NCBI GenBank assembly: GCA_963662375.2 | Contig: CAXXRP010000002.1 | Coordinates: 19,312 to 83,311, forward strand | Reading direction: 5' to 3' | DNA: 64,000 nucleotides | Source: UBA11612 sp963662375 | GTDB taxonomy: Bacteria; Pseudomonadota; Alphaproteobacteria; Rhodospirillales; Rhodospirillaceae | Shown: piece after piece, positions 47,821 to 55,857 of the stretch | Layout of the letters: each line of letters opens with the position of its first letter | How positions within the stretch are numbered: the stretch's first letter is position 1 | Translations under genes and position numbers: made by a program | Notes under the pieces: model-generated | The model's input: only the letters and a program-made list of their open reading frames with translations | Databases searched by the model: none | What the model was told of the DNA's origin: nothing

Positions 47821-48864
47821 TTAGGCGGAGCTCGGCGTCCAGCCGTTCAACATGCGCTCGACCGAAACCCGCGCACGGCTGGCGATGGCCGGGTCGATGT
47901 GCACTTCATGTTGACCGGTCTCCAGTGCGGCGAGAATGTTAGTCAGCTCGATCTTTTTCATGAACGGACACAGATTGCACGGGCGAACAAAATCGATTTC
48001 GGGATAGTCCGCCGCGATGTTGTCACTCATAGAGCACTCCGTCACCAGCACCACCTTTGCGGGCTTATGCTTGGCCACATAGTCCGTCATGCTCGACGTC
48101 GAGCCCGCATAGTCGGCCTCACCGACCACCTCGGGCGAGCATTCCGGATGAGCCAAAACCACGACACCCGGGTTTTCAGCGCGCAGGCCGCGAATGTCCT
48201 CGGCGGTGAACATTTCGTGCACCACGCAGCGGCCCTTCCAAGTGATGATTTCAGGTTTTACGTTCTTGGCGGTGTTTAAGGCCAAATATTCGTCCGGCAA
48301 CATGATCACCCGCGGTGTGCCCATGGCCTCGACGATTTCAACGACATTGCTCGATGTACAGCAAATGTCGGATTCCGCCTTCACCTCGGCCAATGTGTTT
48401 ACATACGTGACCACCGGAACGCCGGGATACTGCGCCTTCAGCTTGCGCACATCGGCGCCGGTGATGGACTCAGCCAACGTGCAACCAGCGCCAAGATCGG
48501 GGATCAGAACTTTCTTGCTGGGATTAAGCAATTTGGCGGTCTCGGCCATGAAATGCACACCGGCCATGACAATGACATCGGCGCCGGTGTCCACCGCGTG
48601 GCGCGCAAGCGCCAAAGAGTCGCCGGTAATATCGGCCACGCAGTGAAATATTTCCGGCGTCATGTAGTTGTGGCCCAGAATCACAGCGTTCTTTTCCGCC
48701 TTGAGTCTATTGATGCGGTGAATCAAAGGCGCGAACACCGGCCACTCCACTTCCGGAATGACCTTGCTCACCTTTCCGTACAAATGCGCGGTATCCCGCT
48801 CCACCTCGGAGGTGAAACACAGATCGCGCTCGGAAGAAATCGGCGCTGAGTTGACCACGTTCAT
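47821..48864 (-). CDS. nadA: Quinolinate synthase
   Basis: Condenses iminoaspartate with dihydroxyacetone phosphate using a [4Fe-4S] cluster. 347 residues. Pseudo-threefold repeats are visible with cluster-ligand cysteines in GAGCTLAES, ICCTSSN region and RPCNLCPFMKKIEL. ATG 48864 lies 50 nt from a palindromic operator, consistent with regulation by NAD status. Confidence 0.96.
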   Translation of the reverse strand: MNVVNSAPISSERDLCFTSEVERDTAHLYGKVSKVIPEVEWPVFAPLIHRINRLKAEKNAVILGHNYMTPEIFHCVADITGDSLALARHAVDTGADVIVMAGVHFMAETAKLLNPSKKVLIPDLGAGCTLAESITGADVRKLKAQYPGVPVVTYVNTLAEVKAESDICCTSSNVVEIVEAMGTPRVIMLPDEYLALNTAKNVKPEIITWKGRCVVHEMFTAEDIRGLRAENPGVVVLAHPECSPEVVGEADYAGSTSSMTDYVAKHKPAKVVLVTECSMSDNIAADYPEIDFVRPCNLCPFMKKIELTNILAALETGQHEVHIDPAIASRARVSVERMLNGWTPSSA

Positions 48865-48914
48865 GGCGGTCGCCTTTCTGAAACGTTCCCGACTACAACG
48901 GCGCGTCTAATCTT

Positions 48915-48931
48915 ATACTTAATTTGAGCAT
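48915..48931. promoter_or_regulatory. Palindromic operator of the nad operon
   Basis: ATACTTAA-T-TTGAGCAT is a 17-nt imperfect palindrome (6 of 8 pairs exact, two G:T type) 50 nt upstream of nadA. It resembles the ATACTCA..TGAGTAT type operators described for NadQ in alphaproteobacteria, and the probable NadQ gene is adjacent. The family consensus is from memory. Confidence 0.6.
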
Positions 48932-49057
48932 ATCTGCGGCTCAAAAAAAACGCGTCAACCGCGCCGAGGCAAAACGGTAGGGGCCGGAGGTCTCAAAGTC
49001 AAGATAGCCAAAGCCTTAAGCCCCTAAAGGATTAAGAAACGGGGGAAAAATCAAACG

Positions 49058-50086
49058 CTAACCGGTCTTCTTGTTAACCTTTAGCGGGACTCGGACCCCC
49101 GGCGCGCGGCGCTCGTGCACCACTTCGCGCCGGAACCGGAACAGTTCGGCGGGCCGCCCCCCGGTTTGGCTCGAGATATGGGCGGTAGGCTCCACCAGTC
49201 CTTGATGGGCCACCAGCCGGCGAAAATTCTGCTTGTGCAGGCGCCCCCCCGAAAGGGCCTCTACCGCCCGCTGTAATTGGAATAACGTAAATGTAGGAGC
49301 CATCAGTTCAAAAACAACCGGCCGGTACTTGATTTTTCCGCGCAGGCGACCCATGGCGGTGGCAAGAATGCGTCGGTGATCCTTCGTCAGGAGCGCGCCG
49401 GTGCGAGCGTCGGCGTCGGCTGGCGGCACCACCTCGCCGTCACCCAAAGCTTCAGAAACCAGGCCCGCTTCAAACAGCAGTTCATAACGCTCCAAGACCC
49501 GCTCGTTGTCCCAGCTCCCGCCGGCGTACCCAAAGGTAAGATCGGCGCGCTCGCGGCGACGCTGCTTGTCGGACTTACTTTTTGCAGCGTTGCACCAAGC
49601 CGTAAGCTTCGGTGTAACGAGCGAGCCCAGCAGCGCCGGAGGACCACTGCGCCAGTCCTCCCAGGGAAAGTAGCGATACCAATCGTTCCACGTGGCCTCA
49701 GCGGGATTTTTCACGGCCGTCTGGCGCACCAGCGCCAAATAGCCGACGGAGACCGGGCGCGGGCCCCCCGCACGCCGGTCCGGGTCGCGATCCCGATCGC
49801 CAAATGTATACAATTGCTCCACATAGCCCATATGCAGGCCCGTCTGTTCGTCCACCCAGGCGCGCAACCCTTCCTCCAGGGTGCGGTGGCGCAAGGGGTC
49901 GAACGGTCCGCAAGGAAGTCCCGGCGGCAAGGCCACACCGGGTGACCGGACAAGGAGGGTCTTCGGCGACTCATCGGCGAGCGCGACGATCGCCGCGCTT
50001 AGCTCGATCACAACGCCGCCCACGTCACTGAGCAGCCCGCCGCGGACACTGCGGGCGGTCTCGCCTAATTTGGATGTCTTTACCAT
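49058..50086 (-). CDS. NAD biosynthesis regulator, Nudix-like plus winged helix (NadQ/NrtR type)
   Basis: 342 residues. N-terminal Nudix fold with a degenerate Nudix box (LEEGLRAWVDEQTG keeps few of the catalytic glutamates), so it likely senses a nicotinamide dinucleotide rather than hydrolysing it. C-terminal winged helix (about 250-330: FTLFQLQRAVEALSGGRLHK, NFRRLVAHQGLVEPT) for DNA. Sits upstream of nadA-nadC, with a palindrome between. Role as repressor of the nad genes is inferred from family and position. Confidence 0.82.
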   Translation of the reverse strand: MVKTSKLGETARSVRGGLLSDVGGVVIELSAAIVALADESPKTLLVRSPGVALPPGLPCGPFDPLRHRTLEEGLRAWVDEQTGLHMGYVEQLYTFGDRDRDPDRRAGGPRPVSVGYLALVRQTAVKNPAEATWNDWYRYFPWEDWRSGPPALLGSLVTPKLTAWCNAAKSKSDKQRRRERADLTFGYAGGSWDNERVLERYELLFEAGLVSEALGDGEVVPPADADARTGALLTKDHRRILATAMGRLRGKIKYRPVVFELMAPTFTLFQLQRAVEALSGGRLHKQNFRRLVAHQGLVEPTAHISSQTGGRPAELFRFRREVVHERRAPGVRVPLKVNKKTG

Positions 50087-50431
50087 CCCTCGCCCTGGCC
50101 CCCATCCTCCCGCCGTTTGTAGCGGATGCCCGGACGATCATACCACGTCATTTGCTGACGTGGTTTTTGCCTAAAATCTAGGACTTGGCCCGGCAAATCT
50201 TTCTCACCGTTAACCTGTTCTTCACTACGCCCCGATACCGTCCACAGTCGAGAAGTTGAGTGTGCGCTCATGGGTTCGGATTAGGCCGGGGCTGGCTTAA
50301 TCCGCCACCAAATACGGCATAGGGCGAAATGCTTGTGCGGATCGGACGTGTTCGTCAGCCGCATCGGCATCGCCGTCAAGATGGGCTACCCCGCGCCACG
50401 CAACACCGGCAGTCGGCGAGAGGAACGGACC
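50087..50431. other. Intergenic stretch with orphan terminator before fliF remnant
   Basis: 345 nt. Holds the strong plus-strand hairpin at 50142-50168 and the promoter side of the NAD regulator. A short readable frame just before 50432 (FVSRIGIAVKMGYPAPRNTG) is not recognised. Otherwise I see nothing. Confidence 0.5.
50142..50168 (+). terminator. Orphan rho-independent terminator
   Basis: Perfect 9-bp stem ACCACGTCA / TGACGTGGT, 5-nt loop, TTTT after. On the plus strand, yet no plus-strand gene precedes it for more than 5 kb. Possibly the relic of a deleted gene. Confidence 0.7.
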
Positions 50432-50563
50432 TTGAATCCGTTTGTACAACAACTTTGCAATCTCGGCCCTGCGCGCCTGGCGGCGATGGCCGGCGTTGCC
50501 GTGGGTCTTATCGGTTTGATCATTTTTTTCGCCACACGCTTTTCCGGCGCGGGCGAAGCGTAG
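50432..50563 (+). pseudogene. fliF: FliF N-terminal remnant
   Basis: FliF forms the MS ring (about 550 residues). From TTG 50432 (GAGG upstream) the frame reads LNPFVQQLCNLGPARLAAMA then GVAVGLIGLIIFFATR, the N-terminal leader and first membrane helix of FliF, and stops at 50563. The rest of the gene, and fliG and others usually after it, are gone. Confidence 0.78.
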
Positions 50564-50581
50564 CAACAAGGGCACGCGAAG

Positions 50582-51166
50582 GTGCTTTCGAAACGCAATG
50601 CGCGGCGGCGGGCCCTCGTTCTGGCCGTCCCCCTTCTCCTGGCCGGCATCGCCGCATCGGCGATGGACTCCGACTCGGTCGTCGCCATCAATCAGTTCAA
50701 CGCCACCTGTGTGCGCCATCTGGCCAAGCCCGACTCGGTGCGAACATGGGCGGAGGCCAACTACCAGCCCATTCGTGATCCCGAGACGCTCGCGGTGATT
50801 GTCGGCCGGGTGACCGGCGGCGGCGCCTGGCGGTTGCCGAGCCCGACCGGCCGTGATCTGACCTTATCGCTGCGCGGCGACGGCAAAACCTGCGCGATCT
50901 GGTCTGAGGCCGCCGACCCGGACGCGGTCGAAACGGAGTTTCGCAAAATGGTAGCCGGCGCGGCGCGCACAGGCATCACCGTGGAGACCAAAACCGACAG
51001 TGAGCTCCCCACGCGAACGGGGAAAGGGCGGCTGCTGACCATGGCAGTGACGGACACAGACCTGGACACCGGTTATCTCTTCACGTTTATCGCCGGCGAC
51101 CTCTTCGCCGGTGCGCCCATCTCGCTGTCCATGCAGATGGTGCGCACAGGCGCGGTAAAACGCTAG
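50582..51166 (+). CDS. Secreted hypothetical protein
   Basis: 194 residues from GTG 50582. Signal peptide about 1-27 (ALVLAVPLLLAGIAASAMDS). Mature domain has two cysteines (ATCVRHL and GKTCAIWSE) that may pair, and a YLFTFIAGDLFAGAPIS end; resembles NMCC_0638-type envelope proteins (weak). It sits between the fliF and flhF remnants but shows no flagellar similarity. Confidence 0.6.
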   Translation: MLSKRNARRRALVLAVPLLLAGIAASAMDSDSVVAINQFNATCVRHLAKPDSVRTWAEANYQPIRDPETLAVIVGRVTGGGAWRLPSPTGRDLTLSLRGDGKTCAIWSEAADPDAVETEFRKMVAGAARTGITVETKTDSELPTRTGKGRLLTMAVTDTDLDTGYLFTFIAGDLFAGAPISLSMQMVRTGAVKR

Positions 51167-51399
51167 CGCAACCGGCCTATTCCGCGGCCGCTTTCATGGG
51201 TTTACCGTACACCGCCGCCACACCGGCTTCGGCTTCGTGCCCAATCATGGCATCGTAGGCTTTTGGCTTAAAATCCCTGGATGCTCGTCCCAAGAGGGCC
51301 AAGCATGATGAATGTGTTTATATAAATGTGCTTATATAAGAGTATGGGGTAATAGGGCGCGGCCTCTTTAAAGAGCGCGTTGACCCGGCGGGGAACGGG

Positions 51400-51841
51400 A
51401 TGCGGCTGAAATCCTATAATGCGCCGACCATGGCCGAAGCCATGCGCATGATGCGCGAAGAGCTGGGGGAAGACGCGGTCATCGTGTCTACCCAGCGGTC
51501 TTCCGACGGCAAGGCGGTGCGCATCACCGCCGCCCTTAAGGAAATCACCGACGACGAAGATATCCAATACGACCTCACCGGATGCGACAGCACGCCGTTT
51601 GCCGATAAAATCCGTGAGACACTGGAATATCATGGCGCCCCGCCTCGGCGCCATTCTCTCGGCGGCGGACGCAGGTCAACTCATGTTCAGCGAAGTCAGC
51701 CTCAATCCTCACGTCGCCACCGGGTTGTGTGCTGTGAATCCTGTTTCCATGGCCCAGCTCATCTTGCCGCCCGAGGAAGAACTACAGCCTCGCGAAGATG
51801 ATCCGCCGACGGAAGTGCTGCATCATACGTATACGGTCTGA
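51400..51841 (+). pseudogene. flhF: FlhF with GTPase core deleted
   Basis: FlhF is an SRP-like GTPase that sites flagella. N-terminal piece: MRLKSYNAPTMAEAMRMMRE, ELGEDAVIVSTQRSSDGKAV, to IRETLEYHGAP. Then, in another frame, the very C-terminus: LGAILSAADAGQLMFSEVSL, NPVSMAQLILPPE, to TGA at 51841. The entire NG GTPase domain (about 250 residues) has been removed and the joint is out of frame near 51640. flhG follows 9 nt on. Confidence 0.88.
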
Positions 51842-51850
51842 GGTCAAACA

Positions 51851-52726
51851 ATGAGTTCTGATACCACTGCACCGACCCGCGGCCGCGGCGCTGGCTCCGC
51901 CGGCAATCCCAAAGCCAGTGCGGCCACGCCCGCCCAACCGAGATCGGGATCGCGTCTTGCGGGCCGCCCTGCCGACGGCACCAAGCGCGGAAAATTGATC
52001 GCAGTCGCTTCAGGCAAAGGCGGCGTGGGGAAAACATTCTTCTCTATCACCCTTAGTCAGGCGTTGGCCCGCCGCAAGCAACGCACCTTGCTGTTTGACG
52101 GCGATTTGGGACTAGCGAACATCGACATTCAGTTGGGGTTGATGCCCCAGTACGACCTCGGCAGCGTCATCGCTGGAAAATTATCGCTCAATCAGGCGGC
52201 CATGGCTTACGACGCCTGCGGCTTCGATGTCATCGCCGGGCGCTCCGGCTCCGGCAGCCTGGCGAGCATTCCCTTGTCGCGGCTTCAAATCATGGCCGAG
52301 GATTTGGCGTTGCTCGCCACACGCTATGACCGGGTGGTGCTCGATCTTAGCGCCGGCGTGGAAAAATCCGTGCGCCAGCTTGCGAAAGCCGCCGACACGT
52401 TGCTGGTGCTCACCTCCGACGAGCCGACGTCCCTCACCGACGCCTATGCCTTCATCAAGATCACTGCGCTGGAACGTCCGCACACCGACATTCGTATTGT
52501 GGTGAATGCGTCCAACTCCACCCGCGAGGGCGAACGCACCTATCAAACGCTGCACAAAGCGTGCAACAGGTTTTTGAAAATATCGCCGCCGCTGGCGGGC
52601 ATCATCAGACGGGATGCAAGAGTCCGTGAATGCATCCGCAATCAGATGCCCATCCTCAACCGCTCGCCGTCCTCCGAGGCGGCTATGGATGTGGAAGCCA
52701 TCGCGGATCGCCTGCTGGCGCCGTAG
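51851..52726 (+). CDS. flhG: Flagellar number regulator FlhG (MinD-like ATPase)
   Basis: 291 residues. Deviant Walker A KGGVGKT at 56-62 after a long basic N-terminus, LLFDGDLGLANIDIQLGL, and the VLTSDEPTSLTDAYAFIK motif. TGAGG 8 nt before ATG 51851. Identified as FlhG rather than MinD by position after flhF and before a FliK-like gene. It looks intact, although its partner FlhF is destroyed. Confidence 0.88.
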   Translation: MSSDTTAPTRGRGAGSAGNPKASAATPAQPRSGSRLAGRPADGTKRGKLIAVASGKGGVGKTFFSITLSQALARRKQRTLLFDGDLGLANIDIQLGLMPQYDLGSVIAGKLSLNQAAMAYDACGFDVIAGRSGSGSLASIPLSRLQIMAEDLALLATRYDRVVLDLSAGVEKSVRQLAKAADTLLVLTSDEPTSLTDAYAFIKITALERPHTDIRIVVNASNSTREGERTYQTLHKACNRFLKISPPLAGIIRRDARVRECIRNQMPILNRSPSSEAAMDVEAIADRLLAP

Positions 52727-52739
52727 GTCTTCGGTTGCC

Positions 52740-53259
52740 ATGAGCATCGTCGCGCCGCCAAATCCCGCGTTGGTGCAGTTGCTCGCCCAAGCGGCGAATG
52801 CGCCGGCGGTCCAAGTGATCCAGCCGCCGCCGGCGATTACCGCGCTCCCGGCCGGGACCATCGTAGAAGCCATCGTGTTGCCGCAACAACCGGTGTCGCC
52901 CAGGGCCACATCGAACGCATCGCCCTAGTAACCCGCCGCGAAGAAGCGCCGGACGACGATGAAAAAAACAGGGTGGCGGCAAGGGTACGCGTTTCTTCAT
53001 TAACTTGGATTTGTCGCGATTGGGGTCTATGCAGTTGGGCGGCATGGTCCGCAAGGAAACACGCGGCTTCGACTTGATGGTCCGTACGAAAGACGTACTG
53101 CCCGACTATATGCGCCGCGACCTTACCGGCATGTTCGCGAGCTCAAACGCCGCTATGGGACTCAGGGGTGGCCTCGCCTTTCAAGTGGTGAAGAAATTCC
53201 CCGACCCCATGGCGGGTGAGGGTCCGGCAGCACACGACAAATCGGGTCTTTGGGCGTAG
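52740..53259 (+). pseudogene. FliK-like hook-length protein, internally deleted
   Basis: The N-terminus (VAPPNPALVQLLAQAANAPA, ITALPAGTIVEAIVLPQQ) and the C-terminus in another frame (RFFINLDLSRLGSMQLGGMV, TRGFDLMVRTKDVLPDYMRR, NAAMGLRGGLAFQVVKKF) match proteins of the FliK type that follow flhG in alphaproteobacteria. Such proteins are several hundred residues; here about 170 codons remain, with two or more frame changes (near 52900 and 52965). Remnant. Confidence 0.72.
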
Positions 53260-53273
53260 GACGGAACTCTGAA

Positions 53274-53897
53274 CTAGGCCCGCGTTTTTTTCAGAACATT
53301 CAGCGGAACCGTGGCTGTCGCGGAACGTGACTGACGGTCCGGCTCCAACGTGAGCAGCGGTTCAAACTCGCGCAGACTTGTGAGGCAACGCTGCGCCAAC
53401 TCTTGATATTCGCGCGTACCATTGGCTTTCCATGCAAGCTCCTGATCCGACATCTCGCGTATCACCTTGGCCGGAATGCCCGCCACCAAGGAGCCCGGTG
53501 GCACCTCGAAACCCGCTTTCACGAAACTCATGGCGGCGACAAAACTTCCTTCGCCGATCACTGCGCCATCCATGATCACCGAACTCATCCCCACTAGCAC
53601 GCCACGCTTTATCGTGCAGCCATGCAGCACTGCGCTGTGTCCGATATGCCCGTCTTCCTCCACCAACGCCTCGTTACCGGGGAAGGCATGCATGACGCAG
53701 TTGTCCTGAAGGTTCGCGCCCTTGCTTAAGGCCACACGACCGAAGTCGCCACGCATCGATGCTCCCGGTCCCACGTAACACCCAGGCCCGACAATGGCAT
53801 CGCCAATCAACGTCGCGGTGGGATGCACAAATGCGGTCGGATCGACGACCGGAATAAAATCTTCGATGCGTAAAACGGCATGAAACCAAACCTTCAA
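53274..53897 (-). CDS. PaaY/gamma-carbonic-anhydrase-like hexapeptide protein
   Basis: About 205 residues of left-handed beta helix. VVDPTAFVHPTATLIGDAIV, GHIGHSAVLHGCTIKRGVLV and SLVAGIPAKVIREMSDQELA match PaaY, a metal-dependent thioesterase of the gamma-CA family. The natural start appears to be ATG 53881 (MPFYA...), but a base is missing in codon 5, so that ATG is out of frame with the rest. An upstream TTG (53897) in the correct frame gives MKVWFHAVLRIEDF and might rescue translation. Downstream sequence is undamaged. Confidence 0.8.
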   Translation of the reverse strand: MKVWFHAVLRIEDFIPVVDPTAFVHPTATLIGDAIVGPGCYVGPGASMRGDFGRVALSKGANLQDNCVMHAFPGNEALVEEDGHIGHSAVLHGCTIKRGVLVGMSSVIMDGAVIGEGSFVAAMSFVKAGFEVPPGSLVAGIPAKVIREMSDQELAWKANGTREYQELAQRCLTSLREFEPLLTLEPDRQSRSATATVPLNVLKKTRA

Positions 53898-53923
53898 TAT
53901 CTATCCGCAGTGGACGCTGTATA

Positions 53924-54073
53924 TCACATAGGCCTATGGGAAGCCCCCACTTCGCAGGGAACCTTACGCCCGTCACGAGCGATGATGTTGCAACGGTCTC
54001 CCACGGATAGATTGTTCTGCACGCCGGAGACTTCCACCAGAAGACCCTGCGCCGCGGCAACATTGCCATACAC
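53924..54073 (-). pseudogene. fliI: FliI N-terminal-domain fragment
   Basis: Frame GTG 54073 to TGA 53924 encodes VYGNVAAAQGLLVEVSGVQN, NLSVGDRCNIIARDGRKVPC then EVG, the N-terminal beta-barrel of the flagellar export ATPase FliI (about 440 residues in full). Sequence on both sides is not FliI. The fragment lies upstream of and divergent from ctrA, where many alphaproteobacteria keep fliI-fliJ. Confidence 0.8.
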
Positions 54074-54441
54074 CTAGTGGGTTGCGAGCCGACTCACTTT
54101 GCTTACAAGAAACGTTATTTTGACCACAGATTCTCCCCGCCCTTTGAAGCCCCAACCGCCGCCATCCCGGCGATCGGCCTGCCCGCATTGAACCTGCCCA
54201 TGGCCCTAGCGCCAAGCCAGACCAGCCCAAGTCCGACCGCACCGTCGCCATAATCCGGGCAAGAAACTTTTATTAACGAACTAGCGTTCACGGCCCGTAA
54301 AATTAGGGATTTTCCAGCCCTGGAACACGTCTCGAGCGCTGCCAACCACTGCGACTCGGAGGTTTTGTTAGGATTTCTTAGCATCGCGTGTTAAATTGTT
54401 AGCCTCAATGTGGTGGGCGGACTATAGCGGGGCACAACATC
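54074..54441. other. ctrA upstream region
   Basis: 368 nt without a credible gene. Contains TTAAC half-sites near 54270 and TTAA at about 54392, and a GACTC (GANTC, CcrM-type) site near 54354. These fit a CtrA- and methylation-controlled ctrA promoter as in Caulobacter, but no complete TTAA-N7-TTAA is present. Confidence 0.45.
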
Positions 54442-55155
54442 ATGCGTATCTTGTTAGTTGAGGATGATCCCTCAACGGCACGAGCCATTACAACCATGGT
54501 AAAAAAAGAAGATTGGGTGATTGATTCGACGGACATGGGCGAGGATGGCCTCGATCTGGGAAAGATTTACGACTACGACCTGATAATCCTAGACCTGATA
54601 CTGCCAGACATGGACGGTATGGACGTCATCCGCCAGCTGCGTAGCTCCAAGATCGCCACTCCCGTGTTAATACTTTCCGGTGTGCAGGATCCCGATAAAA
54701 AGGTTCAAGGTCTCGGTCTTGGCGCCGACGACTACCTCACCAAACCCTTCAATAGAGACGAACTTCTGGCCCGTATCCAGGCCGTCGTGCGGCGGTCCAA
54801 GGGCCATGCGCAGCCCAAAATCGAGGTCGGTCGCCTTGTGGTGAATATGGAAGCCCGCACTGCCGAAGTAGATGACCGGCCGCTTCATCTGACCGGTAAG
54901 GAATACGGAATTCTCGAGCTTTTGGCGCTGCGCAAGGGCACGACGCTGACCAAGGAACAGTTCTTGAACTACCTTTATGGCGGAATGGATGAGCCGCAAC
55001 TGAAAATCATCGACGTTTTCATCTGCAAATTGCGCAAGAAGCTGGTGGCGGCCACCGGCGGAGAAAGTTACATTGAGACTGTTTGGGGCCGTGGCTACGT
55101 GTTGCGCGAAAGCAATGCCGGTGAAGTTGAGCCAAAGAAGGTCGCCAACGGCTAA
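54442..55155 (+). CDS. ctrA: Cell-cycle response regulator CtrA
   Basis: 237 residues. Receiver (1-120) with acidic pocket EDD (7-9), phospho-acceptor Asp51 and Lys in YLTKPFNRDE; OmpR-type winged helix (about 130-230) with LTGKEYGILELLALRKGTTL and IETVWGRGYVLR. Master regulator of cell cycle and flagellar genes in alphaproteobacteria, fed by CckA through ChpT; all three are intact here. A long C-terminal tail follows the DNA-binding domain, without the classic C-terminal AA degron. Confidence 0.97.
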   Translation: MRILLVEDDPSTARAITTMVKKEDWVIDSTDMGEDGLDLGKIYDYDLIILDLILPDMDGMDVIRQLRSSKIATPVLILSGVQDPDKKVQGLGLGADDYLTKPFNRDELLARIQAVVRRSKGHAQPKIEVGRLVVNMEARTAEVDDRPLHLTGKEYGILELLALRKGTTLTKEQFLNYLYGGMDEPQLKIIDVFICKLRKKLVAATGGESYIETVWGRGYVLRESNAGEVEPKKVANG

Positions 55156-55255
55156 TCACGCTATTTCTGGGATGATCGGGTATCGGGCGCTGCCGACCTG
55201 ACAGGGGCAGCGCCCAATGCTATACGGGCGACGTATTCACTGCCCGCCGGTGACA

Positions 55256-55684
55256 ATGAGCACTCAATTTCACGAAGACCTACACCGCGATGAGGATATT
55301 CCGCGTGCATCGGAACGTTCCTTCGGCATTCTATTTGCCGTTGTCTTCGCGGCTGTCGCCACATGGCCGGCCATCAGCGGAGCGGAAATGCGCTGGTGGG
55401 CCGCCGTGCTCGCCTCCATTTTAGCCATGCTCGCCTTATTTCGACCGCGGTTGCTCACGCCGATCAATAGCGCTTGGCTGGCCTTGGGCAGGGTACTTCA
55501 CCGGATCGTTAGTCCCGTTGTGTTGGGACTGGTGTATGCGATCGCGGTCGTGCCCACCGGGCTCTTCCTACGAATAACAGGCCGCGATCCTTTGCGCCTG
55601 AAAATCGACAGGAAGGCTGCGACGTACTGGCAACAGCGTGATCCCCCGGGACCGCCACCCAACTCTCTCAAGAACCAGTTTTAG
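55256..55684 (+). CDS. SxtJ-family membrane protein
   Basis: About 142 residues from ATG 55256 with GGTGA upstream. Two or three membrane helices (SFGILFAVVFAAVATWPAI, RVLHRIVSPVVLGLVYAIAV). SxtJ proteins accompany carbamoyltransferases; here the order is SxtJ, DUF5989, carbamoyltransferase, a conserved trio. Role unknown. Confidence 0.88.
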   Translation: MSTQFHEDLHRDEDIPRASERSFGILFAVVFAAVATWPAISGAEMRWWAAVLASILAMLALFRPRLLTPINSAWLALGRVLHRIVSPVVLGLVYAIAVVPTGLFLRITGRDPLRLKIDRKAATYWQQRDPPGPPPNSLKNQF

Positions 55685-55692
55685 GCCATCAC

Positions 55693-55842
55693 ATGTCATT
55701 TCTTGCCGAGTTTTGGAGCTTTCTGAAGGTCAGAAAAAAATTCTGGTTGCTGCCGATGTTGATCATGCTGGTTCTTTTCGGCGGGCTAATCGTGCTGGCG
55801 CAAGGATCGGCAATCGCGCCTTTCGTTTATACCCTGTTTTAG
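55693..55842 (+). CDS. DUF5989 small membrane protein
   Basis: 49 residues, ATG 55693 to TAG 55842. LAEFWSFLKVRKKFWLLPML followed by one hydrophobic helix is the whole family. Eight nt after the SxtJ gene and 15 nt before the carbamoyltransferase, so one operon. Confidence 0.88.
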   Translation: MSFLAEFWSFLKVRKKFWLLPMLIMLVLFGGLIVLAQGSAIAPFVYTLF

Positions 55843-55857
55843 AGAAGCCGGACTGCC

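Noticed and set aside
51172..51260. C-terminal tail of a minus-strand gene (HEAEAGVAAVYGKPMKAAAE)
   Set aside because: Only about 25 residues readable, family not recognisable; possibly another remnant but not supportable.
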